DNA from: Lysinibacter cavernae
Lineage (GTDB): Bacteria > Actinomycetota > Actinomycetes > Actinomycetales > Microbacteriaceae
Assembly (NCBI RefSeq): GCF_011758565.1
Contig: NZ_JAAMOX010000001.1
Span: forward strand, 1,465,838-1,529,837
Length of the DNA: 64,000 nt
Reading direction: 5' to 3'
Positions 32,893 through 40,505 of this stretch are shown here, piece after piece. Positions within the stretch are counted from its first letter, which is position 1; every line of letters starts with the position of its first letter. A program made the position numbers and the translations under genes. The notes under the pieces were generated by a model. It did not search any database. It was not told where the DNA came from and saw only the letters and a list, made by a program, of their open reading frames with translations.

Positions 32893-34320
32893 TTAGCAGA
32901 GCGCGCTGAGGTTCCAGCCTTGAATATCGGCGATACTCCCAAACACCCTGTGGGTCGTTGGCGGGTTGTTGTAGGGCGTCCCGAGGGTCGAATAGGCGTT
33001 GTTCCCAACCACCTTGAAGCTGCACGCCCCGCTCGAGTTTTTGGTTTGAATCAAGAAGCCGTAGCCTGCAGGGCCGAGCGATACCGCCCCAGAGGCAAGT
33101 ACCGTCGCGACGTTTGAACCTTGGGGAAAGTTGGCCCAGCCGCCCTGCGATGTTGTCATGATCAGGCTGCCGCTCTGTGTCAGGAAGCCGGTGAAGACCG
33201 CGTTAGACACGGCATCCTTCACCCCGGCGACCCCTGGCAAGAGTGCTGGTACGCCACCCTTGATCCAGTACAGCGCTGTTCCGTTTGATAACGTGGCGAA
33301 GCTCATTTTTTCGTTGCCAATGAACTTCACAATTGTGGCACCGGTGTTGGCGGGCTTCTTCTCCCATTGCGCAAACGTGTTGATCTTCGTGGCGCTTATT
33401 GTGGATGTCATGGCTCCAGGCTGGATTGCCGCGCTTGACGAGGCAATCCACTGGTAGATCGCGCCGCTTTCAAGTGTGATGTAAAACGCGCCAAGAGTCG
33501 AGTCAAGGGCGATGGGGCGGTTCCCGAAGACGCTCGGATCGGGCAATCCTGGCATCTGAACGAACCCGGAGAACTCCCCGGTATTGGCACCGGGCGCAGC
33601 TGCGCTGGCAGCGGCGTAGGCGGAGCCAGAATAGTACACACGATCATTCGCGATAACGGCTACCGAGCCTCGGCTTGCCGCAATACTCACTGCGTTGGTG
33701 AGCTCGGTTCCCGTTCCGGCCCAGGGCGTTCCGCCAACACGCATCGCGTATGGGTAGTACGGTGTCGACGGAGAATAGGCCACTTTTTGATAGGTACTGT
33801 GCATCGCGATAACGCGGCCGGCGTAATCGAGCACGTAGAGGCCGCGGGCCGTACCAACAACATTCTTCACTTCGGGCATCCCACTGACAAGAGTTGGCGG
33901 GGTCCCAATAGACCAGTACCCCCAATAACCGGCGCCGTACGCCGAATAGTTCTCGCTCTTACTGTTCCAGTTGGCGGGCGTTGTACAGCCAGGCGTGGCC
34001 GTTGTGCATTTTTGCTCGCCCGTATAGCCAGAGGGAGCGCCCCAGACAAGCAGCTGCCGCTTTGAGGTGACACCGTAGCCAATCGTCTCGTTATAGCTCC
34101 CACCCCCAAGACCGTAGGTAACGGGCGGCATCGGGATTTCGGCCGCAACGCTCTGCGACATTCCATACGCGCTATTTGTGTAGGCAGCGTCGGTTGGCGT
34201 GACGCTCGTAAGCCCTGACGCAATCAGTGAGGCCACGGCTACTCCCCCGACGAGCCAGAGGCGCCCTGCGCGCATCCTCGTCGTGACGAATCGTTTTGGC
34301 TGCTGTGGTGTGAGGTTCAT
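32893..34320 (-). CDS. Exported beta-propeller (RCC1-like) protein with SipW-type signal sequence
   Basis: 475 residues, secreted. Basic start, hydrophobic LWLVGGVAVASLIASGLTSV, then the motif TPTDAAYTNSAYG, in which the T-x-A-A-Y segment after a hydrophobic core resembles signal peptides cut by SipW-type signal peptidase. The mature part has about seven weakly repeated units, each with a small-residue turn and a V/L-Y-x-W/x-S/G strand (LLVWGAPSG, LYVLDYAGRVIA, VAVIANDRVYYSGS, FYITLESGAIYQWIAS, ALYWIKGG, FLTQSGSLIMTT, FLIQTKNSSG), suggesting a divergent seven-blade RCC1-like propeller. Start ATG 34320 has gggaag upstream; a longer frame to 34434 would read through the 9-bp tandem repeat. No sorting signal at the C-terminus. 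Confidence 0.78.
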   Translation of the reverse strand: MNLTPQQPKRFVTTRMRAGRLWLVGGVAVASLIASGLTSVTPTDAAYTNSAYGMSQSVAAEIPMPPVTYGLGGGSYNETIGYGVTSKRQLLVWGAPSGYTGEQKCTTATPGCTTPANWNSKSENYSAYGAGYWGYWSIGTPPTLVSGMPEVKNVVGTARGLYVLDYAGRVIAMHSTYQKVAYSPSTPYYPYAMRVGGTPWAGTGTELTNAVSIAASRGSVAVIANDRVYYSGSAYAAASAAAPGANTGEFSGFVQMPGLPDPSVFGNRPIALDSTLGAFYITLESGAIYQWIASSSAAIQPGAMTSTISATKINTFAQWEKKPANTGATIVKFIGNEKMSFATLSNGTALYWIKGGVPALLPGVAGVKDAVSNAVFTGFLTQSGSLIMTTSQGGWANFPQGSNVATVLASGAVSLGPAGYGFLIQTKNSSGACSFKVVGNNAYSTLGTPYNNPPTTHRVFGSIADIQGWNLSALC

Positions 34321-34360
34321 AGGACGCTTCCCTGTGCGTTGGACAAACCGGCGAGTGTCG

Positions 34361-34412
34361 GTGGAATCTGTGGGATCTGTGGGATCTGTGGGATTTGTGG
34401 GATTTGTGGGCG
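34361..34412. repeat. 9-bp tandem repeat upstream of the propeller gene
   Basis: About five and a half copies of tgtgggatc/tgtgggatt fill the 94-bp gap between the TasA-like gene and the propeller gene. Read on the minus strand it would encode PTN/PTD triplets if an upstream start were used. Confidence 0.85.
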
Positions 34413-34414
34413 GC

Positions 34415-35065
34415 TCATGCTCGGCTCGTGCCACTAAGGAGCACCGCTATGCGCGTCGAGACACCGTTGAACTGCGTGTACTCGAGTCCGTCAACAAGTA
34501 AAACGCTGAGGTTCAGCTGATGGACTTCTCCTGCGGGAACAGCGGCAAGGCCCCTGGCAGTCATGGCGTTGAACGTTGCAGCCGACACGGCGGATGCCAG
34601 GGTGGGCTGACCGTCGTAGCTGACGGTGAACAGCAACGAGTTAAAGAGTTCGATGCACGTTCCAACGCAGTCGGCTGGCGGAACAAGACTGGGGAGAACA
34701 TCCCCAGCTGGCGACGATGGGCCAACGCGGAACGATACTGACTGCACAAGGGGCGTTGTTGGCGAAAGTCGCTGACCCGCAGGCATCGCCATGACCACGG
34801 CCTCCGCCTCGGTATCTGCTGCCTTCCACACGCCGTCACCGTTGCTCGCTTCGACGGAAAAGGCGTTGGGATTGCCAACGGCCCCCGCGTTACCCATGAG
34901 CGCGTTGGCGATGTCGTTATAGGCTCCGCTGGTGACCTCTGGCAGCGTGACAACGCAGGCCCCAACGATCAGGCTGGCAAACACGAGCCCTGCTGGCCAT
35001 CGTCTTGCGCGGTGTTGTTGCGATTTCGGGCGCACCGAATCGCCCTTCTTGGGGTGTGCTTTCAT
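34415..35065 (-). CDS. TasA/camelysin-like exported protein with SipW-type signal sequence
   Basis: 216 residues. Basic N-terminus, hydrophobic WPAGLVFASLIVGACVVTLP, then EVTSGAYNDIANA, the A-Y-x-D type boundary of SipW-dependent proteins. The mature part recalls the TasA/CalY fold: a strand with SVSFRVGPSSPAGDV, a Cys pair in PPADCVGTCIELFNSLLFTVSYDGQ, the AGEVHQLNLSVLLVDG strand and the ending YTQFNGVSTRIAVLLSGTSRA, where TasA-like proteins have a similar N-x-Y-Q-G-x-x-x-x-I strand. TasA-type proteins form extracellular fibres in Bacillus biofilms; here the role is inferred. It precedes the propeller gene by 94 bp on the same strand. Start ATG 35065 lacks a good Shine-Dalgarno. Confidence 0.72.
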   Translation of the reverse strand: MKAHPKKGDSVRPKSQQHRARRWPAGLVFASLIVGACVVTLPEVTSGAYNDIANALMGNAGAVGNPNAFSVEASNGDGVWKAADTEAEAVVMAMPAGQRLSPTTPLVQSVSFRVGPSSPAGDVLPSLVPPADCVGTCIELFNSLLFTVSYDGQPTLASAVSAATFNAMTARGLAAVPAGEVHQLNLSVLLVDGLEYTQFNGVSTRIAVLLSGTSRA

Positions 35066-35141
35066 GGTTGATATCGCGCGCCTCGTACCGGCGGGCAGTC
35101 CTCACTTGTCTAGCGTTGCGTTGCCACATCCCTAATATGTG

Positions 35142-35167
35142 ACACTAAACAATAATACGCTAAACAA
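35142..35167. promoter_or_regulatory. Direct repeat upstream of the TasA-like gene
   Basis: Two copies of acRctaaacaa... of 11 nt (35142-35152 acactaaacaa; 35157-35167 acgctaaacaa), 15 bp apart start to start, in an AT-rich stretch before the exoprotein genes. Spacing suggests a tandem regulator site near the promoter; binding protein unknown. Confidence 0.35.
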
Positions 35168-35227
35168 AACAGGAAAAAAGATTATTCTGGGCGACCGGTT
35201 TTCTTTCTGCGCCGGCGGCCCCTTGCC

Positions 35228-36070
35228 CTACTCCTCCTCGTGGAAGTTCGGGTCGGCGTCAAACAAACGACCGTCAGGGCGGCCCAGCGCGGTAATCGCA
35301 GAGATCTCCGTCTCGGTCAGTTCGAAGCCAAAAATGTTGAGGTTCTCTCGCTGCCGAGCAGGAGCGGCCGACTTCGGGATTGGTAATGCGCCAAGCTGGG
35401 TCTGCCAGCGGAGGATCACCTGCGATGGAGACACTCCGTGAGCCTCTGCGGCTTCAACAACGGGGGCTTCTTCGGTGGATGCGCCTGCCCGGCCAAGCGG
35501 GCTCCACGACTCCGTGCGAATACCAAGTTCCGCGTGAACCAACCGCAGCTCCTCCTGCGGGAAATACGGGTGCAGCTCAACCTGGTTGACGGCTGGGGTG
35601 ACGCCGGTCTCGTCAATAATGCGACGAAGGTGCTCTTCGGTGAAGTTACTGACGCCGATGGACCGAACGAGGCCATCCTTCTGCAGCTGAACGAGCGCCC
35701 GCCAGGCCTCGGAATACTTGTCAACGCTGGGGTTTGGCCAGTGGATGAGTGCCAAGTCGATGTAGTCAACACCAAGACGCCATGAGGATTCCTGCACACA
35801 AGCGATGGCGTCGTCGTACGCGTGAAACCGGCCGGGAATCTTGGTCGCTACTTGGATACGCTCACGAGCAACCCCTGATCGGCGGATTCCTTCGCCAACC
35901 GCGCCTTCGTTCTGATAGTTGACTGCGGTGTCAATCAGCCGATAGCCGGTCGTAATTGCACTGTGCACTGCCCAGGCACCGTCTTCGCCTTTGAGCGGAT
36001 AGGTGCCAAACCCTACCTGCGGAACCGTGATGCCGTCGTTAAGTGTGTATGTGGGTATCTGAAGAGCCAT
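35228..36070 (-). CDS. Aldo/keto reductase (AKR5-like, 2,5-diketo-D-gluconate reductase type)
   Basis: 280 residues, NADPH-dependent TIM-barrel oxidoreductase. Catalytic tetrad: Asp near 47 and Tyr near 52 in RLIDTAVNYQNE, Lys near 77 in VATKIPG, His near 110 in LALIHWP. Also GVSNFTEEHLRRI, NQVELHPYFPQEELR, and the cofactor segment IPKSAAPARQRENLNIF. Substrate unknown; the family reduces diketogluconate, methylglyoxal and other carbonyls. ATG 36070 follows TACGCT by 7 nt, and that box lies at the very end of the Nudix gene, so it may have its own leaderless transcript besides read-through. Confidence 0.93.
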   Translation of the reverse strand: MALQIPTYTLNDGITVPQVGFGTYPLKGEDGAWAVHSAITTGYRLIDTAVNYQNEGAVGEGIRRSGVARERIQVATKIPGRFHAYDDAIACVQESSWRLGVDYIDLALIHWPNPSVDKYSEAWRALVQLQKDGLVRSIGVSNFTEEHLRRIIDETGVTPAVNQVELHPYFPQEELRLVHAELGIRTESWSPLGRAGASTEEAPVVEAAEAHGVSPSQVILRWQTQLGALPIPKSAAPARQRENLNIFGFELTETEISAITALGRPDGRLFDADPNFHEEE

Positions 36071-36075
36071 ACACC

Positions 36076-36555
36076 TCAGCGTACGGTGTGAGTGGCTACC
36101 GAGTTAAGGTCTTCGGCAAAACTAAATTCGGCGTCAACCGTGCCGCCGCGCAAAACGGCGGGCAACCAGTGGCGCGCGTCATCCCACATTTGGTCGTAGT
36201 CAAGATCATCGATTGTGTACCAGCCCAGCTCGAGCTCATCCGAATCCGCTGGAGTACCAGACCATTCCCGACCAACAAACACGGTCGACTGCTGGTCAAG
36301 TTCCGGCTGCGTTGGGAAGGTATAGCTGATAAACCCAGCCTCGTGCAGCTCCTGAGCGCCCACGTTGAGCCCGGTCTCCTCCGCTACCTCCCTCACGATT
36401 GCTTGAACCGGGGTCTCATCAACCTCAAGCTTGCCCCCAGGCCCAACGAGCTTGCCCGTCCCGAGCCCTCGCTTTTTGCGCCCGAGCAACACTTCGACGC
36501 GCGCGTTGTCCCCGGTGCGAAGCAGATAACATACGCACACCTGGGTAACAGTCAT
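36076..36555 (-). CDS. Nudix hydrolase (MutT/8-oxo-dGTP diphosphatase type)
   Basis: 159 residues. Complete Nudix box in two parts: GPGGKLEVDETPVQ and AIVREVAEETGLNVG (G-x5-E-x7-REVxEExG). The core resembles NUDT1-type 8-oxo-dGTP diphosphatases (TVTQVCVCYLL, RKKRGLGTGKLVGPGGKLE, EFVG-like WSGTPADSDELELGWYTIDDLDYDQMWDDARHWLPAVLRG). Expected to sanitise oxidised nucleotides. ATG 36555 has TAGGCT 6 nt upstream. Shares a 59-bp divergent promoter region with the oligopeptidase gene. Confidence 0.92.
   Translation of the reverse strand: MTVTQVCVCYLLRTGDNARVEVLLGRKKRGLGTGKLVGPGGKLEVDETPVQAIVREVAEETGLNVGAQELHEAGFISYTFPTQPELDQQSTVFVGREWSGTPADSDELELGWYTIDDLDYDQMWDDARHWLPAVLRGGTVDAEFSFAEDLNSVATHTVR
36078..36083 (-). 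promoter_or_regulatory. Leaderless -10 box of the aldo/keto reductase gene
   Basis: TACGCT, 7 nt before ATG 36070, overlapping the Nudix stop codon. Confidence 0.5.
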
Positions 36556-36561
36556 ACGTTG

Positions 36562-36567
36562 AGCCTA
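36562..36567 (-). promoter_or_regulatory. Leaderless -10 box of the Nudix gene
   Basis: TAGGCT, 6 nt before ATG 36555. Back to back with the oligopeptidase -10; the -35 regions must overlap. Confidence 0.6.
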
Positions 36568-36602
36568 CTGGTTGGGATTGCTGCGGCACGCGCGACTCCG
36601 GG

Positions 36603-36608
36603 TAGCGT
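36603..36608 (+). promoter_or_regulatory. Leaderless -10 box of the oligopeptidase gene
   Basis: TAGCGT, 6 nt before GTG 36615. Confidence 0.6.
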
Positions 36609-36614
36609 AGGTGT

Positions 36615-38774
36615 GTGAGTATCTCAAAGATCCCCCAGGCCGAGCAGCGTCCGGTTGAACGAACCTTTCACGGTGACACCGTTATTGACAACTACGAATG
36701 GCTTCGCGAGAAAGAATCTCCCGACGTCGTTTCGTACCTTGAAGCCGAAAACGTCTACGCAAACATCGAGACAGACCATCTCGCGGCGCTTCGTTCTACG
36801 CTGTTTGACGAGATCAAGGCCCGCACGGTCGAAACGGACCTCTCCGTACCCACCCGCCTCGGCGACTGGTGGTACTACTCACGCACGCAAGAGGGGCAAC
36901 AGTACGCGATGCACTGCCGCGCGCCAATCGCTTCGGCAGACGATTGGACGCCTCCCGCTGTTGACCCTGCCGTCGCCGCCGACGGCGAACAGGTCCTTCT
37001 TGACGGAAACGTTGAGGCAGAGGGGCACGACTTCTTCTCGATCGGCAGCTTCGATGTCAGCACCGATGGCAACTTCCTGTTGTATTCGACCGACACGGTT
37101 GGCGACGAGCGCTACACGATTCAGGTTCGCGACCTCCGAACATCCGTGAACCTGCCAGACCGGGTCGAGGGCACTGCGCCTGGTGCCATGTTCGCCCCGG
37201 ATGCAGCTTCACTGTTTTACAGCACGTTTGACGACTCGTGGCGCCCAGATACTATTTGGCGGCACACGATTGGCGATTCCGGCGACACTGACCTCACCGT
37301 CTTCCATGAGCCTGACGAACGCTTCTGGCTTGGCATCGGCCGCACGCGAAGCAAACGGTATTTGGTCATCGAGCTTGGGTCGAAGGTGACCACAGAGATC
37401 CACCTGCTCGACACACTGATTCCGGATGCCGAATTCACGGTCGTCTGGCCGCGTGTTGAGGGCGTGGAATACGACGTCGACCACGCCGTGATCAACGGCG
37501 AAGACCGCCTCCTCATCCTCCACAACGTTGATGCGATCGGCAGCGAACTTGTGATGGTTGATCCGCTGTCCCCCGGCACCGGGCCGGAGGGTGCGGAGGT
37601 GCTCATCGCCCACGACGAGGCCATCCGACTCGAGGACGTTTCGGCGTTTGAACAGTACCTCACCCTTGACTTCCGCAGAGACGGCCTCAGCCAGGTGGGC
37701 GTGCTCCCCCTGTCGTCGCTCACGGGACCGTTCACCGCACACAGCACCGAGCTCGCCTTTGATGAGCCACTGTACACCGCGGCGACCGGGGGCAACCCCG
37801 AGTGGTCCCAACCAACCGTTCGCCTCGGCTACGGCTCGCTTGTGACACCATCAACCGTGCTCGCTTACACCGTTGCGACTGGTGAACGCAGCATCCTCAA
37901 GCAGCAGCAGGTCCTCGGAGGCTTTGACCCGGCCCGATACGTGCAGCGCAGGGAATGGGCAGCGGCGCCAGACGGCACTCGAGTTCCAATTTCACTGGTC
38001 TACGCGCTGAGCGAAGCCGAACTCACCGGGGACCGCGCTGGAGCAAAACACGCCGCACCCGAGCCGCGCCCACTCCACCTCTACGGCTATGGCTCGTACG
38101 AGGCAAGCATCGACCCTTCGTTCTCGATTGCGCGGCTATCGATGCTCGACCGGGGCGTCGTCTTTGCCATCGCGCACGTGCGCGGCGGCGGAGAGATGGG
38201 TCGCCACTGGTACGACGACGGCAAGATGTTGCACAAGAAAAACACGTTTACTGATTTTGTGGCCTGTGCTGAACACCTCATCGGTTCCGGCTACACCACA
38301 GCAGACAAACTTGTGGCCGAGGGCGGAAGCGCGGGAGGTCTTCTCATGGGTGCCGTCGCAAACCTCGCCCCGGAGAAGTTTGCCGGCATTCTTGCATCGG
38401 TTCCGTTTGTTGACCCGCTCACCAGCATCCTCGATCCGTCACTTCCGCTCACGGTCATCGAATGGGATGAATGGGGCGACCCGTTGCACAACGCTGATGT
38501 CTACGAGTACATGAAAAGCTACTCGCCATATGAAAACGTGCGCGACGATGTTCAATACCCGCGCATCCTTGCGATGACAAGCCTTAACGACACTCGCGTG
38601 CTCTACGTCGAGCCGGCAAAATGGGTTGCCCGGCTGCGCGAAGTTGGCGCACCTGCACTACTCAAGACCGAAATGAGCGCCGGCCACGGCGGAGTAAGCG
38701 GCCGTTACAACGCGTGGAACGAGCGCGCATACGAGCTCGCTTGGCTGCTCGACGTGCTTGGGCTGGCGGACTAA
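36615..38774 (+). CDS. S9A prolyl oligopeptidase family serine peptidase (oligopeptidase B-like)
   Basis: 719 residues, cytoplasmic peptidase that cuts short peptides. N-terminal segment VERTFHGDTVIDNYEWLREKESPDVVSYLEAEN is the family entry signature; residues about 75-420 form a beta-propeller lid; the C-terminal alpha/beta hydrolase domain holds Ser572 in EGGSAGGLLMG, Asp659 in SLNDTRVLYVEPAKW and His691 in SAGHGGVSGR. RGGGEMGRHWYDDGK is another family block. The pattern is closer to oligopeptidase B (cuts after Arg/Lys) than prolyl endopeptidase, but specificity is inferred. GTG 36615 is leaderless-type. Confidence 0.94.
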   Translation: MSISKIPQAEQRPVERTFHGDTVIDNYEWLREKESPDVVSYLEAENVYANIETDHLAALRSTLFDEIKARTVETDLSVPTRLGDWWYYSRTQEGQQYAMHCRAPIASADDWTPPAVDPAVAADGEQVLLDGNVEAEGHDFFSIGSFDVSTDGNFLLYSTDTVGDERYTIQVRDLRTSVNLPDRVEGTAPGAMFAPDAASLFYSTFDDSWRPDTIWRHTIGDSGDTDLTVFHEPDERFWLGIGRTRSKRYLVIELGSKVTTEIHLLDTLIPDAEFTVVWPRVEGVEYDVDHAVINGEDRLLILHNVDAIGSELVMVDPLSPGTGPEGAEVLIAHDEAIRLEDVSAFEQYLTLDFRRDGLSQVGVLPLSSLTGPFTAHSTELAFDEPLYTAATGGNPEWSQPTVRLGYGSLVTPSTVLAYTVATGERSILKQQQVLGGFDPARYVQRREWAAAPDGTRVPISLVYALSEAELTGDRAGAKHAAPEPRPLHLYGYGSYEASIDPSFSIARLSMLDRGVVFAIAHVRGGGEMGRHWYDDGKMLHKKNTFTDFVACAEHLIGSGYTTADKLVAEGGSAGGLLMGAVANLAPEKFAGILASVPFVDPLTSILDPSLPLTVIEWDEWGDPLHNADVYEYMKSYSPYENVRDDVQYPRILAMTSLNDTRVLYVEPAKWVARLREVGAPALLKTEMSAGHGGVSGRYNAWNERAYELAWLLDVLGLAD

Positions 38775-38803
38775 GTGCTGAGCGCAGTCTCAGCCACACG
38801 GGT

Positions 38804-38809
38804 TAGGAT
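38804..38809 (+). promoter_or_regulatory. Leaderless -10 box of the mycoredoxin gene
   Basis: TAGGAT, 6 nt before ATG 38816. Confidence 0.65.
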
Positions 38810-38815
38810 TTTGGC

Positions 38816-39073
38816 ATGAGCGATTACATCCCAGCAGACGGCACCATCACAATGTTCTCTACGACGTGGTGCGGCTACTGCCAGCGCCTCAAGAAGCAGC
38901 TCGACAAGGCTGGCATCGGCTACACCGAAATCAACATCGAAGAAACGCCTGGCACCGCCGAGCTTGTTGAGTCGCTCAACAACGGCAACCAGACGGTTCC
39001 AACGGTGCTGTACCCGAACGGCTCGTCGGCAACAAACCCGTCGCTCGCCGATGTCCAGGCCGCGCTGGCCTAA
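38816..39073 (+). CDS. mrx1: Mycoredoxin (glutaredoxin-like)
   Basis: 85 residues, one thioredoxin-fold domain. Active site TTWCGYCQRLKKQLDKAGI with Cys19 and Cys22, then the cis-Pro loop QTVPTVLYPNGSSATNPS. This length and the CGYC form are those of mycobacterial mycoredoxin-1, which reduces mycothiol-protein mixed disulfides using MSH. It fits with mca elsewhere in the window. ATG 38816 is 6 nt after TAGGAT. Followed by a terminator hairpin. Confidence 0.93.
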   Translation: MSDYIPADGTITMFSTTWCGYCQRLKKQLDKAGIGYTEINIEETPGTAELVESLNNGNQTVPTVLYPNGSSATNPSLADVQAALA

Positions 39074-39410
39074 CCCCCAACATCACCAACGGCGTGCCTG
39101 CGTTCCCTGGGATCGCAGATACGCCGTTTTGTTGAAGCGGTAGTCGAGCAATTTTGGCGTGTTCTTGCCGTTGAGGCAGAAAGGATCATACAGATCCAAG
39201 ATGCAAACCCAAGCCGGCCCTCGTCACAGTGGAGCGACTGCCTCCATGAGAACGTGCCATGGAGGACCGACAACTATCGGTGAGGTCATGGCTGTTGGTT
39301 GTCTGAGTCCGGTGACTTAACTCGTGTCTCGCCGATGCCAGCGCGAAACGGCTGTTGCGCAGAGCGCCTTCTTCGACAGAATTACACTAATCATGGTTCG
39401 TATTTCGAGG
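39074..39410. other. Intergenic region between mycoredoxin and the lipoprotein gene
   Basis: 337 bp holding a terminator (39089-39131) and otherwise no convincing ORF. Base composition is lower in GC than the flanking housekeeping DNA, as in the islet that follows. Confidence 0.6.
39089..39131 (+). terminator. Rho-independent terminator after mycoredoxin
   Basis: Arms acggcgtgcctgcg and cgcagatacgccgt (39089-39102, 39114-39127; two internal mismatches) followed by ttttgtt. Confidence 0.75.
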
Positions 39411-39926
39411 TTATTCATATTTGGTGCAGAATAAACTAGCGTTCACTGTCCCGCTCACTACGGGAACATTTTGATTATCAAAATCTTCGACATCTAAGCC
39501 TTTGTCACGATTCCGACCGACGTCAAACAGCAACTTAAGATCAACCTTCGCTCCAGAAACGATAGTCCTGCGGTCTCCCGAGCCCTCCTGTTCAGTGCGG
39601 GCTGTCACGATCTGATCAGAGAATGCCGCAAGAATCCCACCGTCTACATCATTTACGTAAGCCTGCGAGGTCCGCGAAGTGCCTTCATGTAGCAAACTCA
39701 ATACAAACGTCGCCTGTGGGCCGTTTTCAAAGGTGAATCCAGAGGTTGTGGTCTCATCACACCGAACGACTTCTGGGTGCGCAGTTACCGTACGATACTC
39801 CCCGTCATACGTGAAGCTCAGCGATAAGGTCGATCGGTTGGAAACGCTGCAGCCTTGAACGAGCAGCAGGCCACAAACGAACGCGAAGCATCCGACCACA
39901 GAAAGCAGCCGTTTCAACGCGGCCAC
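39411..39926 (-). CDS. Secreted lipoprotein, unknown function
   Basis: 171 residues. Signal peptide with hydrophobic VVGCFAFVCGLLLV and lipobox VQGC (Cys near 26). The mature domain is beta-rich (STLSLSFTYDGEYRTVTAHPEVVRCDET, ATFVLSLLHEG, YVNDVDGGILAAFSDQIV, KVDLKLLFDVGRNRDKGLDVEDFDNQ, TVNASLFCTKYE) with a probable Cys-Cys pair. I do not recognise the family. Its ATG lies inside the 3' end of the WXG100-like gene (13-nt overlap), so the two are translated from one mRNA. Codon use and GC are lower than in neighbours. Confidence 0.75.
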   Translation of the reverse strand: MAALKRLLSVVGCFAFVCGLLLVQGCSVSNRSTLSLSFTYDGEYRTVTAHPEVVRCDETTTSGFTFENGPQATFVLSLLHEGTSRTSQAYVNDVDGGILAAFSDQIVTARTEQEGSGDRRTIVSGAKVDLKLLFDVGRNRDKGLDVEDFDNQNVPVVSGTVNASLFCTKYE

Positions 39927-40270
39927 GCGCTTGCTCGTCGCATATCGAACTCGTTAATGGTCGACACTGTGGACTGAGCAAGATGTCGAGCATCCGCGGC
40001 GAGCCGTTGGAACCGGAGCATTCTCGCTTCACCTCCACGCATTGCCGGCGAGATGGTCTCGCGGGCGTCACCTTGCCAACCGCGATCAAGCGCGACCACG
40101 CTCGACCTCAACCGCAGGAGTCCAGTACCGATCGCCCGAATTGCAGACTCGTAGAGCTGATGGTTGCCAAGCCACGTATCTGAGCTGTCAACGAGGCCAG
40201 CACCCCTGGAAAAGGTTTTCCCGTGGTTCTCCACGCCAACTGGGCTCAGCCAGAAGTCTCTTTTATACAA
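39914..40270 (-). CDS. WXG100 (ESAT-6-like) family protein, probable
   Basis: About 118 residues. After a non-family N-terminus, residues from about 40 read as helix-turn-helix: LYESAIRAIGTGLLRLRSSVVALDRG, then GWQGDARETI with a W-x-G turn, then a second helix MLRFQRLAADARHLAQSTVSTINEFDMRRA. This is the WXG100 layout of small secreted effectors/partners of type VII (ESX) systems. Start taken as TTG 40270 with agagga 6-12 nt upstream; a GTG at 40234 is an alternative, and an overlapping TATAAA may be a -10 for that shorter form. It overlaps the following lipoprotein gene. No ESX ATPase is in the window, so the export route is unknown. Confidence 0.62.
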   Translation of the reverse strand: MYKRDFWLSPVGVENHGKTFSRGAGLVDSSDTWLGNHQLYESAIRAIGTGLLRLRSSVVALDRGWQGDARETISPAMRGGEARMLRFQRLAADARHLAQSTVSTINEFDMRRASAWPR

Positions 40271-40424
40271 TGCGTTTCCTCTGCCGCGTTTCAAAGCCAA
40301 CGTTCTGAGACAGAACGATGAGTTCGTAGATTAGCCCCAAAGGACACATTATTGGGCCAGACCGTTAATGAACAATTTCAAAGGAGCGCAAACGCAGAGA
40401 CGGTCACACCTTTCCGAGATGTTC

Positions 40425-40484
40425 GGCGTAAATTGCCCGTTTGGGCGTATGAGAGAACATACGCCCAAACGGGAAATCTACGCC
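40425..40484 (-). terminator. Long inverted repeat after pfkA
   Basis: A perfect 16-bp stem (40436-40451 with 40458-40473), 6-nt loop, extended outward to ggcgta/tacgcc with a small bulge. Located 22 nt past the pfkA stop. Confidence 0.8.
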
Positions 40485-40505
40485 AAAACCGGATGGCACG
40501 GGCGG

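Noticed and set aside
39070-39273. 67-codon minus-strand ORF after mycoredoxin
   Set aside because: Overlaps the mycoredoxin terminator, no ribosome-binding site and no recognisable motif.
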